Assembly (NCBI GenBank): GCA_041390145.1
Contig: JAWKQM010000009.1
Coordinates: forward strand, 1 to 64,000
DNA: 64,000 nt
Reading direction: 5' to 3'
Source of the DNA: Gemmatimonadales bacterium
GTDB lineage: Bacteria; Gemmatimonadota; Gemmatimonadetes; Gemmatimonadales; GWC2-71-9
The notes below the pieces were generated by a model, which did not search any database, had not been told where the DNA came from, and worked only from the letters and a program-made list of their open reading frames with translations. The position numbers were made by a program, and so were the translations under genes. This document shows, piece by piece, positions 8,572-18,837 of this stretch (position 1 is its first letter; each line of letters begins with the position of its first letter).

Positions 8572-8620
8572 GAGGCAGGGAGGCTCTACCTGCCCACCTG
8601 CCCCGCTGCCCCCCTGCCCA
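8572..8620. repeat. GC-rich heptamer-like simple repeat (CCTGCCCCGCTGCC)
   Basis: Imperfect iteration of CCTGCCC/CCCGCTGCC units in the glnN-ada gap. Related tracts occur at 5911-5938 (inside the Arc gene 3' end), 11873-11891, 12379-12413 and 42282-42303 (inside a kinase linker). It looks like a slippage-prone dispersed microsatellite. Confidence 0.5.
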
Positions 8621-8632
8621 TTCCACACCGTC

Positions 8633-10759
<2,127 letters not shown>

Positions 10760-10843
10760 GGAGTTCCTCGCACTGGCGGTCGGGAGAGACGAGCGGCGGA
10801 CGGCGGGAGTCTAGTGCAGAGGGCGGGCCGGGGCTAGGTTTCT

Positions 10844-10860
10844 CCATAGACCATCTATGG
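10844..10860. promoter_or_regulatory. CCATAGA-N3-TCTATGG inverted repeat, probable PadR operator
   Basis: Perfect 7-bp arms around a 3-bp spacer, ending 19 bp before the PadR start. PadR-type repressors commonly autoregulate through such short dyads. It also lies upstream of the divergent glnN gene, whose start is about 85 bp away. Confidence 0.6.
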
Positions 10861-10879
10861 AAGAGCGAACCTCGCCCCC

Positions 10880-11215
10880 ATGACCCTGCTTCCTGGCACC
10901 CTCGACCTCCTCGTGCTCCGCGCCCTGGCGTGGGAGCCGACGCACGGCACCGGCGTGGGCGACTGGATCCGGCTGGTGACCGGCGGCGTGTTCAGTATCG
11001 AGGAGGGATCACTCTATCCCGCGCTGGGGCGGCTGCAACGGAAGGGGTGGATCACGTCGGACTGGGGACGGTCCGACGCGAATCGGCGGGCCCGCTACTA
11101 CCAGCTCACGACCTCGGGCCGCCAGGAACTCCGGCGCCTTGCGGCGGAGTGGAATCGGTACGCGGAAGCGATGGGGACGGTGCTGCGGCACGGGGCGCCG
11201 AGGCCATGGATGTAA
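10880..11215 (+). CDS. PadR-family transcriptional regulator
   Basis: A 111-residue winged-helix regulator. The sequence begins LLPGTLDLLVLRALAWEPTH and continues with IEEGSLYPALGRLQRKGWI and RRARYYQLTTSGRQELRRL, the standard PadR helix-turn-helix and wing. In Acidobacteriota and Gemmatimonadota such regulators often precede large ADOP-type permease genes; here no permease follows, so it is an orphan. A matching inverted repeat lies just upstream (10844-10860) and could serve autoregulation and perhaps glnN control. Confidence 0.9.
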   Translation: MTLLPGTLDLLVLRALAWEPTHGTGVGDWIRLVTGGVFSIEEGSLYPALGRLQRKGWITSDWGRSDANRRARYYQLTTSGRQELRRLAAEWNRYAEAMGTVLRHGAPRPWM

Positions 11216-11220
11216 CGCGC

Positions 11221-11252
11221 TTCACCCCCTGTCCCCTTTCCCCCGTGTGAAG
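11221..11252. repeat. Dispersed CACCCCCTGTCCCC palindrome, copy 1
   Basis: TTCACCCCCTGTCCCC followed by a degenerate hairpin (TTTCCCCC ... GAGGGGGAG). Copies 2-5 are at 12316-12360, 34704-34743, 59431-59470 (opposite orientation) and 62754-62793. It lies between convergent genes and may act as a terminator. Confidence 0.6.
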
Positions 11253-11277
11253 AGGGGGAGGCATGCCCTACCAGCAC

Positions 11278-11814
11278 TCAGCCTTGCGACGAAGGTGCAA
11301 CATCGTCATCGGCGAGGAATGTCTGCCAGCGAGCCACCGCCGCCTGATCCAGGATGGGCTGTGCAATACACTTTTCCACGAACGCGGAGAAATCCCGCGA
11401 ATACGGCGTCGGCTTGGCCCGCCACCAGGCCTCGACCCCCGGCAACGAAATCCACCACCCGAGCGTCGCCGCCCAGCGACCCCAGACCTCGGCGGGAAGG
11501 CGATCCGCATGTGCCTCGTGGAACATGAACTCGAATGTGCCGAAGATCTCGTAGAAGATCCACGTGAACTGTATCCGCTCCTCGCGTGTGAGGTTCGCGA
11601 TGTCTCGCACACCACGACTCACGAGGCTCGAGGCGCTCGCGTTCGTACCAAGGCGGGCCTGCGTCGCCCCCAGCCGCTCGAGCGCCTTGGCGTAATTCTG
11701 CGACTGCAACGACTGCGTGTGGCGACGAATCTGCGAGGTCAGGCTGACGATGGCCACGAAAACCGCCACCAGGCCTGCATAGTTCCCAATCTCCCGCAAC
11801 AGTTCCAGGCTCAT
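11278..11814 (-). CDS. Single-pass membrane protein of unknown function
   Basis: A 178-residue protein with one N-terminal hydrophobic helix (YAGLVAVFVAIVSLTSQIRR, residues about 12-30) and a soluble helical remainder rich in Trp and Phe (FTWIFYEIFGTFEFMFHEAH, WGRWAATLGWWISLPGVEAW). Start ATG 11814 is chosen for the GGGGAA Shine-Dalgarno just upstream; the in-frame ATG at 11874 lacks one. It converges on the PadR gene. No family recognised; similar small membrane proteins with a short anchor and a DUF-type helical domain occur widely. Function unknown. Confidence 0.65.
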   Translation of the reverse strand: MSLELLREIGNYAGLVAVFVAIVSLTSQIRRHTQSLQSQNYAKALERLGATQARLGTNASASSLVSRGVRDIANLTREERIQFTWIFYEIFGTFEFMFHEAHADRLPAEVWGRWAATLGWWISLPGVEAWWRAKPTPYSRDFSAFVEKCIAQPILDQAAVARWQTFLADDDVAPSSQG

Positions 11815-11898
11815 GACGTTTCCCCTTCGAGTGCGGACCCTTCCAATAGGTACGCGCGAAAGGGCGGGACGCAAGGAGGCGGGGCGGCGGGGCCGAAA

Positions 11899-12288
11899 CT
11901 ACGCGATGAAATCCTTTGGAGTCAGCGGGCGGAAGCCAATGTCGAAGGCGAGGAAGAGCGTCTTGCTGAAGGGAAAGAGCACGAACGGCGACAGCAGCGC
12001 CTCGAGCGGCGCCGTCCACGCCAGCGTGTCCCACGGCGGCGTGGGCCAGGCGCGGGCGATGACGGTGAAGATCACCGCCATCGAGAGTCCCTCGGCGAGG
12101 AGGAGATTGATCCAGATGGCGCCGAGGTAGTAGCCCGGCTCGCCGCGGTCGAAGCGGAGCCCGCAAGTCGGGCAGTCCGGCAGCATCCGCAGCCAGTGAT
12201 GGAAGACCGGCGTGGCTCCGCAGTGGGGGCAGTGCCGGCGGATGGCGCGGAAGAACCGGGTGGAGCCGGTGGGCGCAGGCGATGTCAT
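11899..12288 (-). CDS. DUF983 family membrane protein
   Basis: A 129-residue protein. An N-terminal zinc-ribbon-like segment has two Cys pairs (HCPHCGATPVFHHWLRM and PDCPTCGLRFDRGEPGYYLG). Two membrane helices follow (IWINLLLAEGLSMAVIFTVI and LEALLSPFVLFPFSKTLFLA). This matches the DUF983 pattern, a family near haem/cytochrome genes in some bacteria but without known function. Start ATG 12288 is placed just before the conserved Arg/Cys region. A longer reading to 13080 overlaps another gene in a different frame and is rejected. Confidence 0.75.
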   Translation of the reverse strand: MTSPAPTGSTRFFRAIRRHCPHCGATPVFHHWLRMLPDCPTCGLRFDRGEPGYYLGAIWINLLLAEGLSMAVIFTVIARAWPTPPWDTLAWTAPLEALLSPFVLFPFSKTLFLAFDIGFRPLTPKDFIA

Positions 12289-12315
12289 GGCGACAAAGCT
12301 AACGGCCTTGCTGTT

Positions 12316-12360
12316 CAACCTCACCCCCGGTCCCCCTCTCCATAAAATGGAGAGGGGGGA
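12316..12360. repeat. Dispersed CTCACCCCC palindrome, copy 2, terminator-like
   Basis: CCTCACCCCCGGT followed by a perfect 12-bp stem: CCCCCTCTCCAT (12332-12343), loop AAA, ATGGAGAGGGGG (12347-12358). It lies in the 125-bp gap between two minus-strand genes. The same element recurs at four other places in this window. Confidence 0.7.
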
Positions 12361-12413
12361 CGTCCGAACCGGACGCCCCCCTGCCCCGCTGCCTACCTGC
12401 CCCGCCGCGAGCG

Positions 12414-13070
12414 TCAGCTCGCCCTGGCCCAGACCTTCAGGAACGGGATGCGGGTCGGAGCCGGTGCCGCGACGACGGCCGCCTCCGTTTCCACCGGTGC
12501 GTCGAGTTCCACCTCTGCCATCGCCGCGAGCGCCTGTTGGTAGACCATCTGGGCCTGGTGCGCCGGGAGGTCCATGGTGCGGATGTAGTGGCGGACGCCG
12601 TCCTCCGACGAACCGCTGCGGGTCCCGGCCAGCATCAGGGCATTCGATTTGTGGGTGGCGGCCAGCCCCTCGAGGGCGCGGGCGGTGGCCAGCGTCATCC
12701 GGCGGCGCGCCTCCTGCGTCGCCGACGCCATCCGGCGGGTCACGCCGAGGAAGGTGCCGGGATTGAGGAGCGCCCACCCGCTGGGCGTGCCATCGGGCGT
12801 CGATGTCTCGAGCGCGGAGAAATCGAGCCGCAGGAAGGTGCCGGTCCGGACGGCGTCGCGCATGCCGAGGGGGACCGGGACTTCCCGGAAGTACGCATCG
12901 AGCGCCTCGTCCACGGAAACGAATGGGGCGAGGGCCTCGACGAAACTGGCGGCTTCGGTGCGGTGCGTCTCGACCAGCGCCTCCCAGGCGCGCGCGTAGG
13001 CGACCTGCACCTGCCGGTCGGCGGCCGAGGCGTTCGGGGTCAGCGAGGGAATGGCATTCGGAAACTGCAT
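12414..13070 (-). CDS. Hypothetical protein, 218 aa
   Basis: Start ATG 13070 has GGAG nine bases upstream. No signal peptide or membrane segment is seen. The protein is helical and Ala-rich, with EAASFVEALAPFVSVDEALD, LNPGTFLGVTRRMASATQEA and LPAHQAQMVYQQALAAMAEV. The last 30 residues are Ala/Pro/Val-rich and look disordered. I recognise no family. Codon use matches neighbours (GC-rich third positions), supporting a real gene. It is divergent from the porin gene across a 254-bp gap. Confidence 0.6.
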   Translation of the reverse strand: MQFPNAIPSLTPNASAADRQVQVAYARAWEALVETHRTEAASFVEALAPFVSVDEALDAYFREVPVPLGMRDAVRTGTFLRLDFSALETSTPDGTPSGWALLNPGTFLGVTRRMASATQEARRRMTLATARALEGLAATHKSNALMLAGTRSGSSEDGVRHYIRTMDLPAHQAQMVYQQALAAMAEVELDAPVETEAAVVAAPAPTRIPFLKVWARAS

Positions 13071-13214
13071 CGTTCGTCACTCCGGTAGAGGTCGACTTCG
13101 GGGAGTGAGAAGAGCAGGAGCGGTGCCAGTCGACTGCACCGTTGGCAACCGTTGAAATACCATGGGTTTGAACGGCGAACCCGCAACCGTTTGCATATCG
13201 GAGGACTGGGGGCT

Positions 13215-13247
13215 CCCACCCTCCGCTGCGTCGCAGTGAGGGATGGG
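13215..13247. repeat. Imperfect hairpin in divergent intergenic region
   Basis: CCCACCCTC pairs with GAGGGATGGG, with one bulge, around GCTGCGTCGCAG. It sits in the 254-bp gap 13071-13324, which otherwise shows only the porin's GGGAGG at 13307-13312. Could be a small dispersed palindrome or a leader structure of the porin mRNA. Confidence 0.4.
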
Positions 13248-13324
13248 TGCGACAACCGGAAGGGTGGTTCAGAGGTCAAGCCTGCACCGCTTGCACCTCT
13301 AACCTCGGGAGGCAAAATTCCCGG

Positions 13325-14485
13325 ATGCGAACCTCCTTCCTCTGCCTCGCCGCCCTCTTCGCCGCGGCGCCGCTCTCCGCCCAGGCCATCAAGTACGAGA
13401 GCAAGGACTCCGTCGGGGGACAACCGAAGCAGACGGCCTTTGTCGGTCTCACCATCTGGTTCGACGGGTACCTGGACTTCTACGGGCTGCAGGAGAGCCC
13501 GACGTTCAGTCCGATCGAGATCCCGACGGACGGATCTGGCCGGTCGGGAGCTCGCCTGGACGCCGATCTCCGGCAGACCAGGTTCAGACTGGGCGGCACC
13601 ACCAACGACACACCCGTGGGGCCCATCACCGCCTACCTCGAGGCTGACTTCTGGGGCCCGGACGGGACAGCCGTCCTGCGACTCCGCCGGGCGTATGTGA
13701 CGGCGAGGCGGCTGCTGATCGGACAGGACTGGAGCACGTTCAGCGATCTGACGGTGTTTCCCCCCGTGGCCGACTTCGATGGACCGCCGACCGGCGCCAA
13801 CGTGCGCGTCGCGATGATCCAGTATCGCTCACCGCGCAATGCGGACCATCCCTGGAGCACCGAGATCTCACTCGAGAATCCGTCTGCAGACATTCGGTAC
13901 CCGACCGCGTCGATAGACAGCACGACCGAGCCGACGTTTCAGCGACTCCCCAACCTTGCCGTCAACGTGCGCGTCGAGAAACCGTGGGGCCACCTGCAGT
14001 TGTCCGGCCTGACCCTGGAACTCCGTTACCGACAGGATGGCGTCAACCAATCCGAGTGGGGATACGGCGCGGCACTCTCCGGAATTCTCAATGTCGGAGC
14101 GCGGGACAAGCTCTTCCTGCAGGGGCTGGCGGGCCGGGGGATCAGCCGGTACGTGACAGGCATCGGGAATGCCAGCGCCGACGCGATCGTCTACAACGGT
14201 GAATTGAGTCTCTTGCCGGTCGCCGGCGGATACCTCGCGTACGAGCATTTCTGGACGCCGTCGCTGTACAGCACGGCCGTGGCGGGCGGGATCCTCGTGC
14301 AGAACAACATTGATCCGGCCTACAACGACCTCTTCCGGGGCACCTACGGATCGGTCAACCTCTTCCTCACCCCGGCCCCGCGCCTCAATCTTGGCGCTGA
14401 AGTGCTCTACGGCTGGCACAAAGATGCGTTCGGCGGCAAGGGAGACGCGCTCCGGCTCTACCTCGTCACTTCGTATACCCTCTAG
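13325..14485 (+). CDS. DcaP-like outer-membrane porin
   Basis: A 386-residue outer-membrane beta-barrel with signal peptide ending APLSAQA. The pattern of DcaP-type trimeric porins is present: IWFDGYLDFYGLQ near the start, then ARLDADLRQTRFRLGGTTND, YLEADFWGPDG, LRLRRAYVT, LIGQDWSTFSDLTVFPPVAD and, near the end, alternating strand pattern with terminal aromatic-rich YLVTSYTL. DcaP proteins take up small anionic substrates such as dicarboxylates; the substrate here is unknown. ATG 13325 is chosen because it starts the signal peptide; upstream in-frame ATG 13247 does not. Its stop overlaps the convergent methyltransferase stop by 4 bp. Confidence 0.78.
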   Translation: MRTSFLCLAALFAAAPLSAQAIKYESKDSVGGQPKQTAFVGLTIWFDGYLDFYGLQESPTFSPIEIPTDGSGRSGARLDADLRQTRFRLGGTTNDTPVGPITAYLEADFWGPDGTAVLRLRRAYVTARRLLIGQDWSTFSDLTVFPPVADFDGPPTGANVRVAMIQYRSPRNADHPWSTEISLENPSADIRYPTASIDSTTEPTFQRLPNLAVNVRVEKPWGHLQLSGLTLELRYRQDGVNQSEWGYGAALSGILNVGARDKLFLQGLAGRGISRYVTGIGNASADAIVYNGELSLLPVAGGYLAYEHFWTPSLYSTAVAGGILVQNNIDPAYNDLFRGTYGSVNLFLTPAPRLNLGAEVLYGWHKDAFGGKGDALRLYLVTSYTL

Positions 14486-15654
14486 CCCCCACCCCGCGTC
14501 CGCCCGCAGTAGAGTCGGATCCGCAGACCGCCAGTCGACGTGTCCAGTACCGTGTCGAGCGCCAACCCCGTCGCCGATGCCAGCGCCGGATCCGATGTGA
14601 CGAAACCCAGCGACCACGACGCGAGTGGTCCGCGCATCGCGTTGCCGAGCGAGGCGTAGAGATCCCGCAGCCTGCTGCTCTCGCCCACACGGACGCCATA
14701 GGGCGGGTTGGTAAGCACCAGCCCGGGTGGAAGGTCCGTCACGTCGGAGTCAAAGAGGGTGTTGGTAAGCGCGGCGCGAAGGACAGACAGGTCGCCGGCC
14801 ACCCCCGCCCGCTCGGCGTTGGCGGCACAGGCCTCCACGGCCCCCGCATCTCGATCCGCGGCCACGATCGCAGTGGTTGCCCGCTCGAGAATCGCCTTCG
14901 CCGCCTCCCCCCGCACGTACTCCCACACCGACGGCTTGAATTCGGGCCAGTTTTCGAACGCAAAGCGGCGCCGCCAGCCGGGGGGAATCCTCCGGGCCAG
15001 GAGTGCGGCCTCAATCGGAATGGTGCCCGATCCGCACATCGGATCCACCAGCGGTGCGGTGCCGTCCCACTCCAGGGCCAGAAGCATCGCCGCGGCAAGC
15101 GTCTCCCGTATCGGCGCCTTGGCCGACGCCAGTCGGTAGCCCCGTCGATGCAGGAGACCGCCGGAACTGTCCACGCTCAGCGTCAATTTGTCGTCCACGA
15201 GGCGCACGAGGAAGCGCTGCACGCCGGGGAGCGCCGCGACGTCATCATCGAGCGTGTCGGCGTCGGAGGGAGCGCGGACCGGGCGGGCCCCCGGCAGCGC
15301 CGACACCATGGCGCGCTCCAACCGCTCGGCGACCGCGTCCTGGTGGTAGAGCCGGCTCTTGTGACTGGTCACCCGGAAGTGCGCCGCGCCGCCCGCCGGA
15401 ACCCACCGTTCCCAGCGAATGGCCCGCGCCCGCTGCTCCAGTTCGGCGAAGGACCTAGCATCGAACCGCGCCACGCGCACCACGATCCGGCTGGCGGTCC
15501 GCACCTGCAGGTTGGCGGCGTAGAGGACGCCCGGCGCCGCCGTGAACGCCACGCCCCCAAGCTCGGTGGCATCCACCACGGCGCCCGCCGAGGCGAGTTC
15601 GCCGGCGGTCAGCCGTTCCAGGCCGGGCGCGGTTACGGCATAGCAGGAGTGCAT
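14482..15654 (-). CDS. RlmL-like 23S rRNA (guanine-N2) methyltransferase
   Basis: A 390-residue SAM-dependent RNA methylase. The N-terminal THUMP domain (about 40-150) contains QVRTASRIVVRVARFDARSF and FRVTSHKSRLYHQDAVAERL. The Rossmann methylase domain has LHRRGYRLASAKAPIRETLA, the SAM-binding DPMCGSGTIPIEAALLARR, and the catalytic NPPYG in LVLTNPPYGVRVG. This is the YcbY/RlmL N-terminal half layout; E. coli RlmL modifies G2445. There is no RlmK half, so it is a single-function protein. It is likely autonomous and converges on the porin gene. Confidence 0.88.
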   Translation of the reverse strand: MHSCYAVTAPGLERLTAGELASAGAVVDATELGGVAFTAAPGVLYAANLQVRTASRIVVRVARFDARSFAELEQRARAIRWERWVPAGGAAHFRVTSHKSRLYHQDAVAERLERAMVSALPGARPVRAPSDADTLDDDVAALPGVQRFLVRLVDDKLTLSVDSSGGLLHRRGYRLASAKAPIRETLAAAMLLALEWDGTAPLVDPMCGSGTIPIEAALLARRIPPGWRRRFAFENWPEFKPSVWEYVRGEAAKAILERATTAIVAADRDAGAVEACAANAERAGVAGDLSVLRAALTNTLFDSDVTDLPPGLVLTNPPYGVRVGESSRLRDLYASLGNAMRGPLASWSLGFVTSDPALASATGLALDTVLDTSTGGLRIRLYCGRTRGGG

Positions 15655-15734
15655 CGATCGAATGGTAGCGGCAGGGACGGGGCATTAGTACTATTTGAGT
15701 ATTCACCCCGCTACCACCCCTGAGGGGCAGGACC

Positions 15735-18128
15735 ATGCCGTTCCAGCGCCGTCTCATTCCCGCCGTGATGTCCTTCCTGGCGGCACTCGCCGTCGCACCG
15801 CTCACCGCCCAGACCGCTGCCACCCCAGCCGAGACCGGGTGGCCCAGGCAGTTCTTCTACTCCGGCGACAGCATCACCATCTACCAGCCGCAGGTCGACG
15901 CCTGGCAGGACAACCTGATCCGGGCGCACGCCGCAGTCGCCATCAAGGCGCCGGGCATGGCCGAGCCCACGTTCGGGGTCATGCACATGCAGGGCGTCAC
16001 CGCCGTCAACAAGGACACCCGCCTGGTCGACATCACCGATGTCGCGGTGACCAGCGCCAAGTTTCCGATGGCCGGTGCCCAGGAGGCCGGATTCTCGGCG
16101 GCGCTGACGCTGGTGCTGCCGGTGAGCTTCGACAACGTATCGCTCGACCGGCTGACGCTCAGCCTGGCCGCCGAGCAGGACCAGCAGAAGGCCAAGACGG
16201 TCCCGATCCAGAATGACCCGCCCAACATCATCTTCTCCGCCCAGCCGAGCATCCTGATCAGCATCGACGGGGCACCGAAGTACGTCGCGGTGACGGGGCA
16301 GCCGGTGATGCGGGTCGTGAACACCACCGCCTTCCTGGCCCGCGACAACAACGATGCCTACTGGCTCCATGTGTACGACGGTTTCATGACCGCCACGGCG
16401 CTCGCCGGGCCGTGGACCGTGGCGAAGAAGGTCCCGTCCGCGGTGCAGACGGCGGCCCAGGCGGCCGCCAAGGCGGGACAGGTGGACATGCTGACCGGCG
16501 CGGCCACCGACTCCACCCCGAAGCCAACGCTCAAGAACACGACGCCACCCAGCATCTACGTGGCGACCTCACCAACCGAACTGATCGTGACCGACGGCCC
16601 ACCGAACTACGAGGCGATCCCGGGCACCAGCCTCCTGTACGTGGCGAACACGAACATGTACGTGTTCGAGGAGGTCAACACCCAGACCGCCTACGTGCTG
16701 CTCTCGGGCCGCTGGTTCAGCGCGCCGTCCACCAAGGGGCCCTGGACCTTTGTCCCTGCCGACAGCCTCCCGGGCGAGTTCGCCCAGATTCCCTATGACA
16801 GCCCGATGGAGAACGTGCTCGCCTCGGTGCCGGGCACGCCGCAGGCCCAGGAGGCGGTCATCGAGAACCAGGTGCCGCAGACCGCGACCGTGTACCGCGA
16901 CTCGGCGCACCTCGACCAGCCGGTGTACGACGGCGGGACACCAAAGTTGCAGGCCATCCCCGACACCCCGCTCCAGTACGTCGTCAACACCGGCACGCCG
17001 GTGATCATGGTCAGCGCCAGTTCGTGGTATGCGCTGCAGAGCGGGATCTGGTTCACCGCAACGTCGGCGAACGGCCCGTGGACGGTGGCCACCTCCGTCC
17101 CGGCGACGATCTATTCCATCCCGCCCAGCTCCCCGCTCTACTACGTGACCTACGTGAAGGTGTACGGCGCCACCAGCACCGTGGTGTATGTGGGGTACAC
17201 CCCCGGTTACTACGGGGCGTACCTGACACCCTACGGCACCGTCGTCTACGGCACGGGATACACCTATCCCGCGTACGTGGGCACGGTGTACTACCCGCCG
17301 CCGATGACCTACGGCTATGGCGCCACCATGACCTACACGCCATACGCCGGCTGGGCCTTCGCGTTCGCCCTCGGCTATGCTGCCGGCTCCTCGTACTACC
17401 ACTATGGCTACGCGCCGATGCCGTACTACGGGGCGTACTCCCCCTACCACGGGTACGCCTACGGTCCCCATGGGAGCGCCGCGTACTACGGCCCGGGTGG
17501 TTGGGCCGGCACCACGGGGAATGTCTATCATCAGTACGGCTCGACGAGCGCGGTGAGCCGCACCTCCGGGGGCTACAACGCCTGGACCGGCAACGGCTAC
17601 GCGCATCAGACGGAACAGTCCTACAACTCGATGACCGGCACCTCCACCGTCGGGGCGCGCAACACCGAAGCCAACGCCTACACCGGCGGCTACGCCTCGC
17701 AGAGTGCCGGCGCGGCCTACAACAACAAGACCGGCGCCGCCGCCGCCGGGGTGCACACCACGGCGGGCAACGCCTACACCGGCCAGCAGGTCTCGGCCAC
17801 CAAGGGCGCCGTGTACAACCCCAACACCGGCCGCACCGAATCGGTGGGCGCCATGGGTTCAGACGGCAACTACGTGGCGCACGCCGGGAACAATGTCTAT
17901 GCAGAATCCAACGGCAACGTCTACAAGAGCACGCCGAGCGGCTGGCAGCAACCGTCGGCCAACGGCGGGTGGCAGAACGCCAGCATGAGCGACGCCCAGA
18001 AGCAGCAGGCCAACAGCTGGGCGAATGCGCGCGGCGCCGGCGACACCCGGGCCGCGAGCAGCGGCAACTTCAACCGGGGCTTCGGCGGGGGCGGCGGTTT
18101 TGGCGGGGGGGGTGGGCGGCGGCGGTGA
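15735..18128 (+). CDS. Large exported Tyr/Gly-rich repeat protein
   Basis: A 797-residue secreted protein with signal peptide ending VAPLTAQ. The first ~470 residues repeat a module of about 90 residues with the shape P-x-I/V-x-V-A-T-x-P-T-E-L-I, then LLYVANTNMYVFEE, then W-F-x-A-x-S-x-x-G-P-W-T-x-V; at least three copies end in GPW-T-(V/F). Residues ~480-600 are extremely Tyr/Gly-rich (GYTPGYYGAYLTPYGT). Then come Asn/Gly/Thr/Tyr repeats (NAYTGGYASQSAGAAYNNKT) and a Gly8-type tail ending GGGGGRRR. It resembles proteins labelled loosely as carbohydrate-binding family V/XII in other genomes, but I know no function. Start has AGGGG just upstream. A short glycine-zipper gene follows in the same orientation. 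Confidence 0.75.
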   Translation: MPFQRRLIPAVMSFLAALAVAPLTAQTAATPAETGWPRQFFYSGDSITIYQPQVDAWQDNLIRAHAAVAIKAPGMAEPTFGVMHMQGVTAVNKDTRLVDITDVAVTSAKFPMAGAQEAGFSAALTLVLPVSFDNVSLDRLTLSLAAEQDQQKAKTVPIQNDPPNIIFSAQPSILISIDGAPKYVAVTGQPVMRVVNTTAFLARDNNDAYWLHVYDGFMTATALAGPWTVAKKVPSAVQTAAQAAAKAGQVDMLTGAATDSTPKPTLKNTTPPSIYVATSPTELIVTDGPPNYEAIPGTSLLYVANTNMYVFEEVNTQTAYVLLSGRWFSAPSTKGPWTFVPADSLPGEFAQIPYDSPMENVLASVPGTPQAQEAVIENQVPQTATVYRDSAHLDQPVYDGGTPKLQAIPDTPLQYVVNTGTPVIMVSASSWYALQSGIWFTATSANGPWTVATSVPATIYSIPPSSPLYYVTYVKVYGATSTVVYVGYTPGYYGAYLTPYGTVVYGTGYTYPAYVGTVYYPPPMTYGYGATMTYTPYAGWAFAFALGYAAGSSYYHYGYAPMPYYGAYSPYHGYAYGPHGSAAYYGPGGWAGTTGNVYHQYGSTSAVSRTSGGYNAWTGNGYAHQTEQSYNSMTGTSTVGARNTEANAYTGGYASQSAGAAYNNKTGAAAAGVHTTAGNAYTGQQVSATKGAVYNPNTGRTESVGAMGSDGNYVAHAGNNVYAESNGNVYKSTPSGWQQPSANGGWQNASMSDAQKQQANSWANARGAGDTRAASSGNFNRGFGGGGGFGGGGGRRR

Positions 18129-18168
18129 TTGCAGGAAATCGACTTCAACCAACCACGACGAGCAGATC

Positions 18169-18723
18169 ATGAACAGCTTCACGCGTATCACAGCGATGGT
18201 TGCCCTGACCGCTTGCGTCACAGGCGTCGCTTCCGCGCAGACGCCGGCCGACGAAGCCACCGCCGGCAACGTCACCGCGCTGGCCAAGCAACTCGGCCTG
18301 TACGTCTTCCCGGCCAAGGGGCAGAGCACCACACAGCAGACCAATGACGAGGCGGCCTGCTACAACTGGGCGGTTCAGCAGACCGGGATCAACCCGATGG
18401 CTCCGGCGCCCAACGCCGATTCCGCCGCCAAGGTGTATGCGGAAAAGATGAACGCCGCAACCCAGGGTGCGGCCGTGGTGGGCGGGGCCAAGGGCGCCGC
18501 GGCCGGCACCGCCATCGGGGCCATTGCCGGGAACACCGGCGAGGGAGCGGCGATTGGCGCCGTGCTGGGCGGGCTGGCAGGCCGACGCGCCCGCAAGGAG
18601 GCCGAGCAGGAGGCCCAGGTGGCCGGCGCGCAGGCGGCGCAGAACAAGGAAAAGCAGAACATGGCGACGTTCAGCCGTGCCATGACGGCCTGTCTGACGG
18701 GGAAGGGATACTCGGTGAACTGA
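18169..18723 (+). CDS. Glycine-zipper exported protein
   Basis: A 184-residue protein with signal peptide ending GVASAQ. The mature part has a conserved segment with CYNWAVQQTGINP, then a glycine zipper (GGAKGAAAGTAIGAIAGNTG followed by GAAIGAVLGGLAGRRARK) and a C-terminal helix ending FSRAMTACLTGKGYSVN. That is the common layout of small envelope proteins with a membrane-inserting zipper and a terminal CLxxKGYxV motif. It starts 40 bp after the large Tyr/Gly-rich protein and is followed by a strong terminator, so the two may form one transcript. Exact role unknown. Confidence 0.78.
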   Translation: MNSFTRITAMVALTACVTGVASAQTPADEATAGNVTALAKQLGLYVFPAKGQSTTQQTNDEAACYNWAVQQTGINPMAPAPNADSAAKVYAEKMNAATQGAAVVGGAKGAAAGTAIGAIAGNTGEGAAIGAVLGGLAGRRARKEAEQEAQVAGAQAAQNKEKQNMATFSRAMTACLTGKGYSVN

Positions 18724-18759
18724 CCCGTGAAAGCTCGCGGGTAATCCCACTGGTCAAGC

Positions 18760-18793
18760 GAGGGGGGCGCCGTCTGGCGCCCCCCTCGTGTTT
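18760..18793 (+). terminator. Strong intrinsic-type terminator hairpin
   Basis: Perfect 12-bp stem GAGGGGGGCGCC - GTCT - GGCGCCCCCCTC (18760-18787) followed by GTGTTT. It lies 37 bp after the glycine-zipper gene and 50 bp before the first kinase gene, separating the two transcripts. Confidence 0.85.
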
Positions 18794-18837
18794 CCCGTAA
18801 CTTCCCAGTCTCTATCTCCCCCCCTCGCGACGAGCTG

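Noticed and set aside
12289..13080. 393-codon reading extending DUF983 upstream
   Set aside because: It crosses the 218-aa gene in another frame and a palindrome; low-complexity Arg/Pro/Gly sequence.
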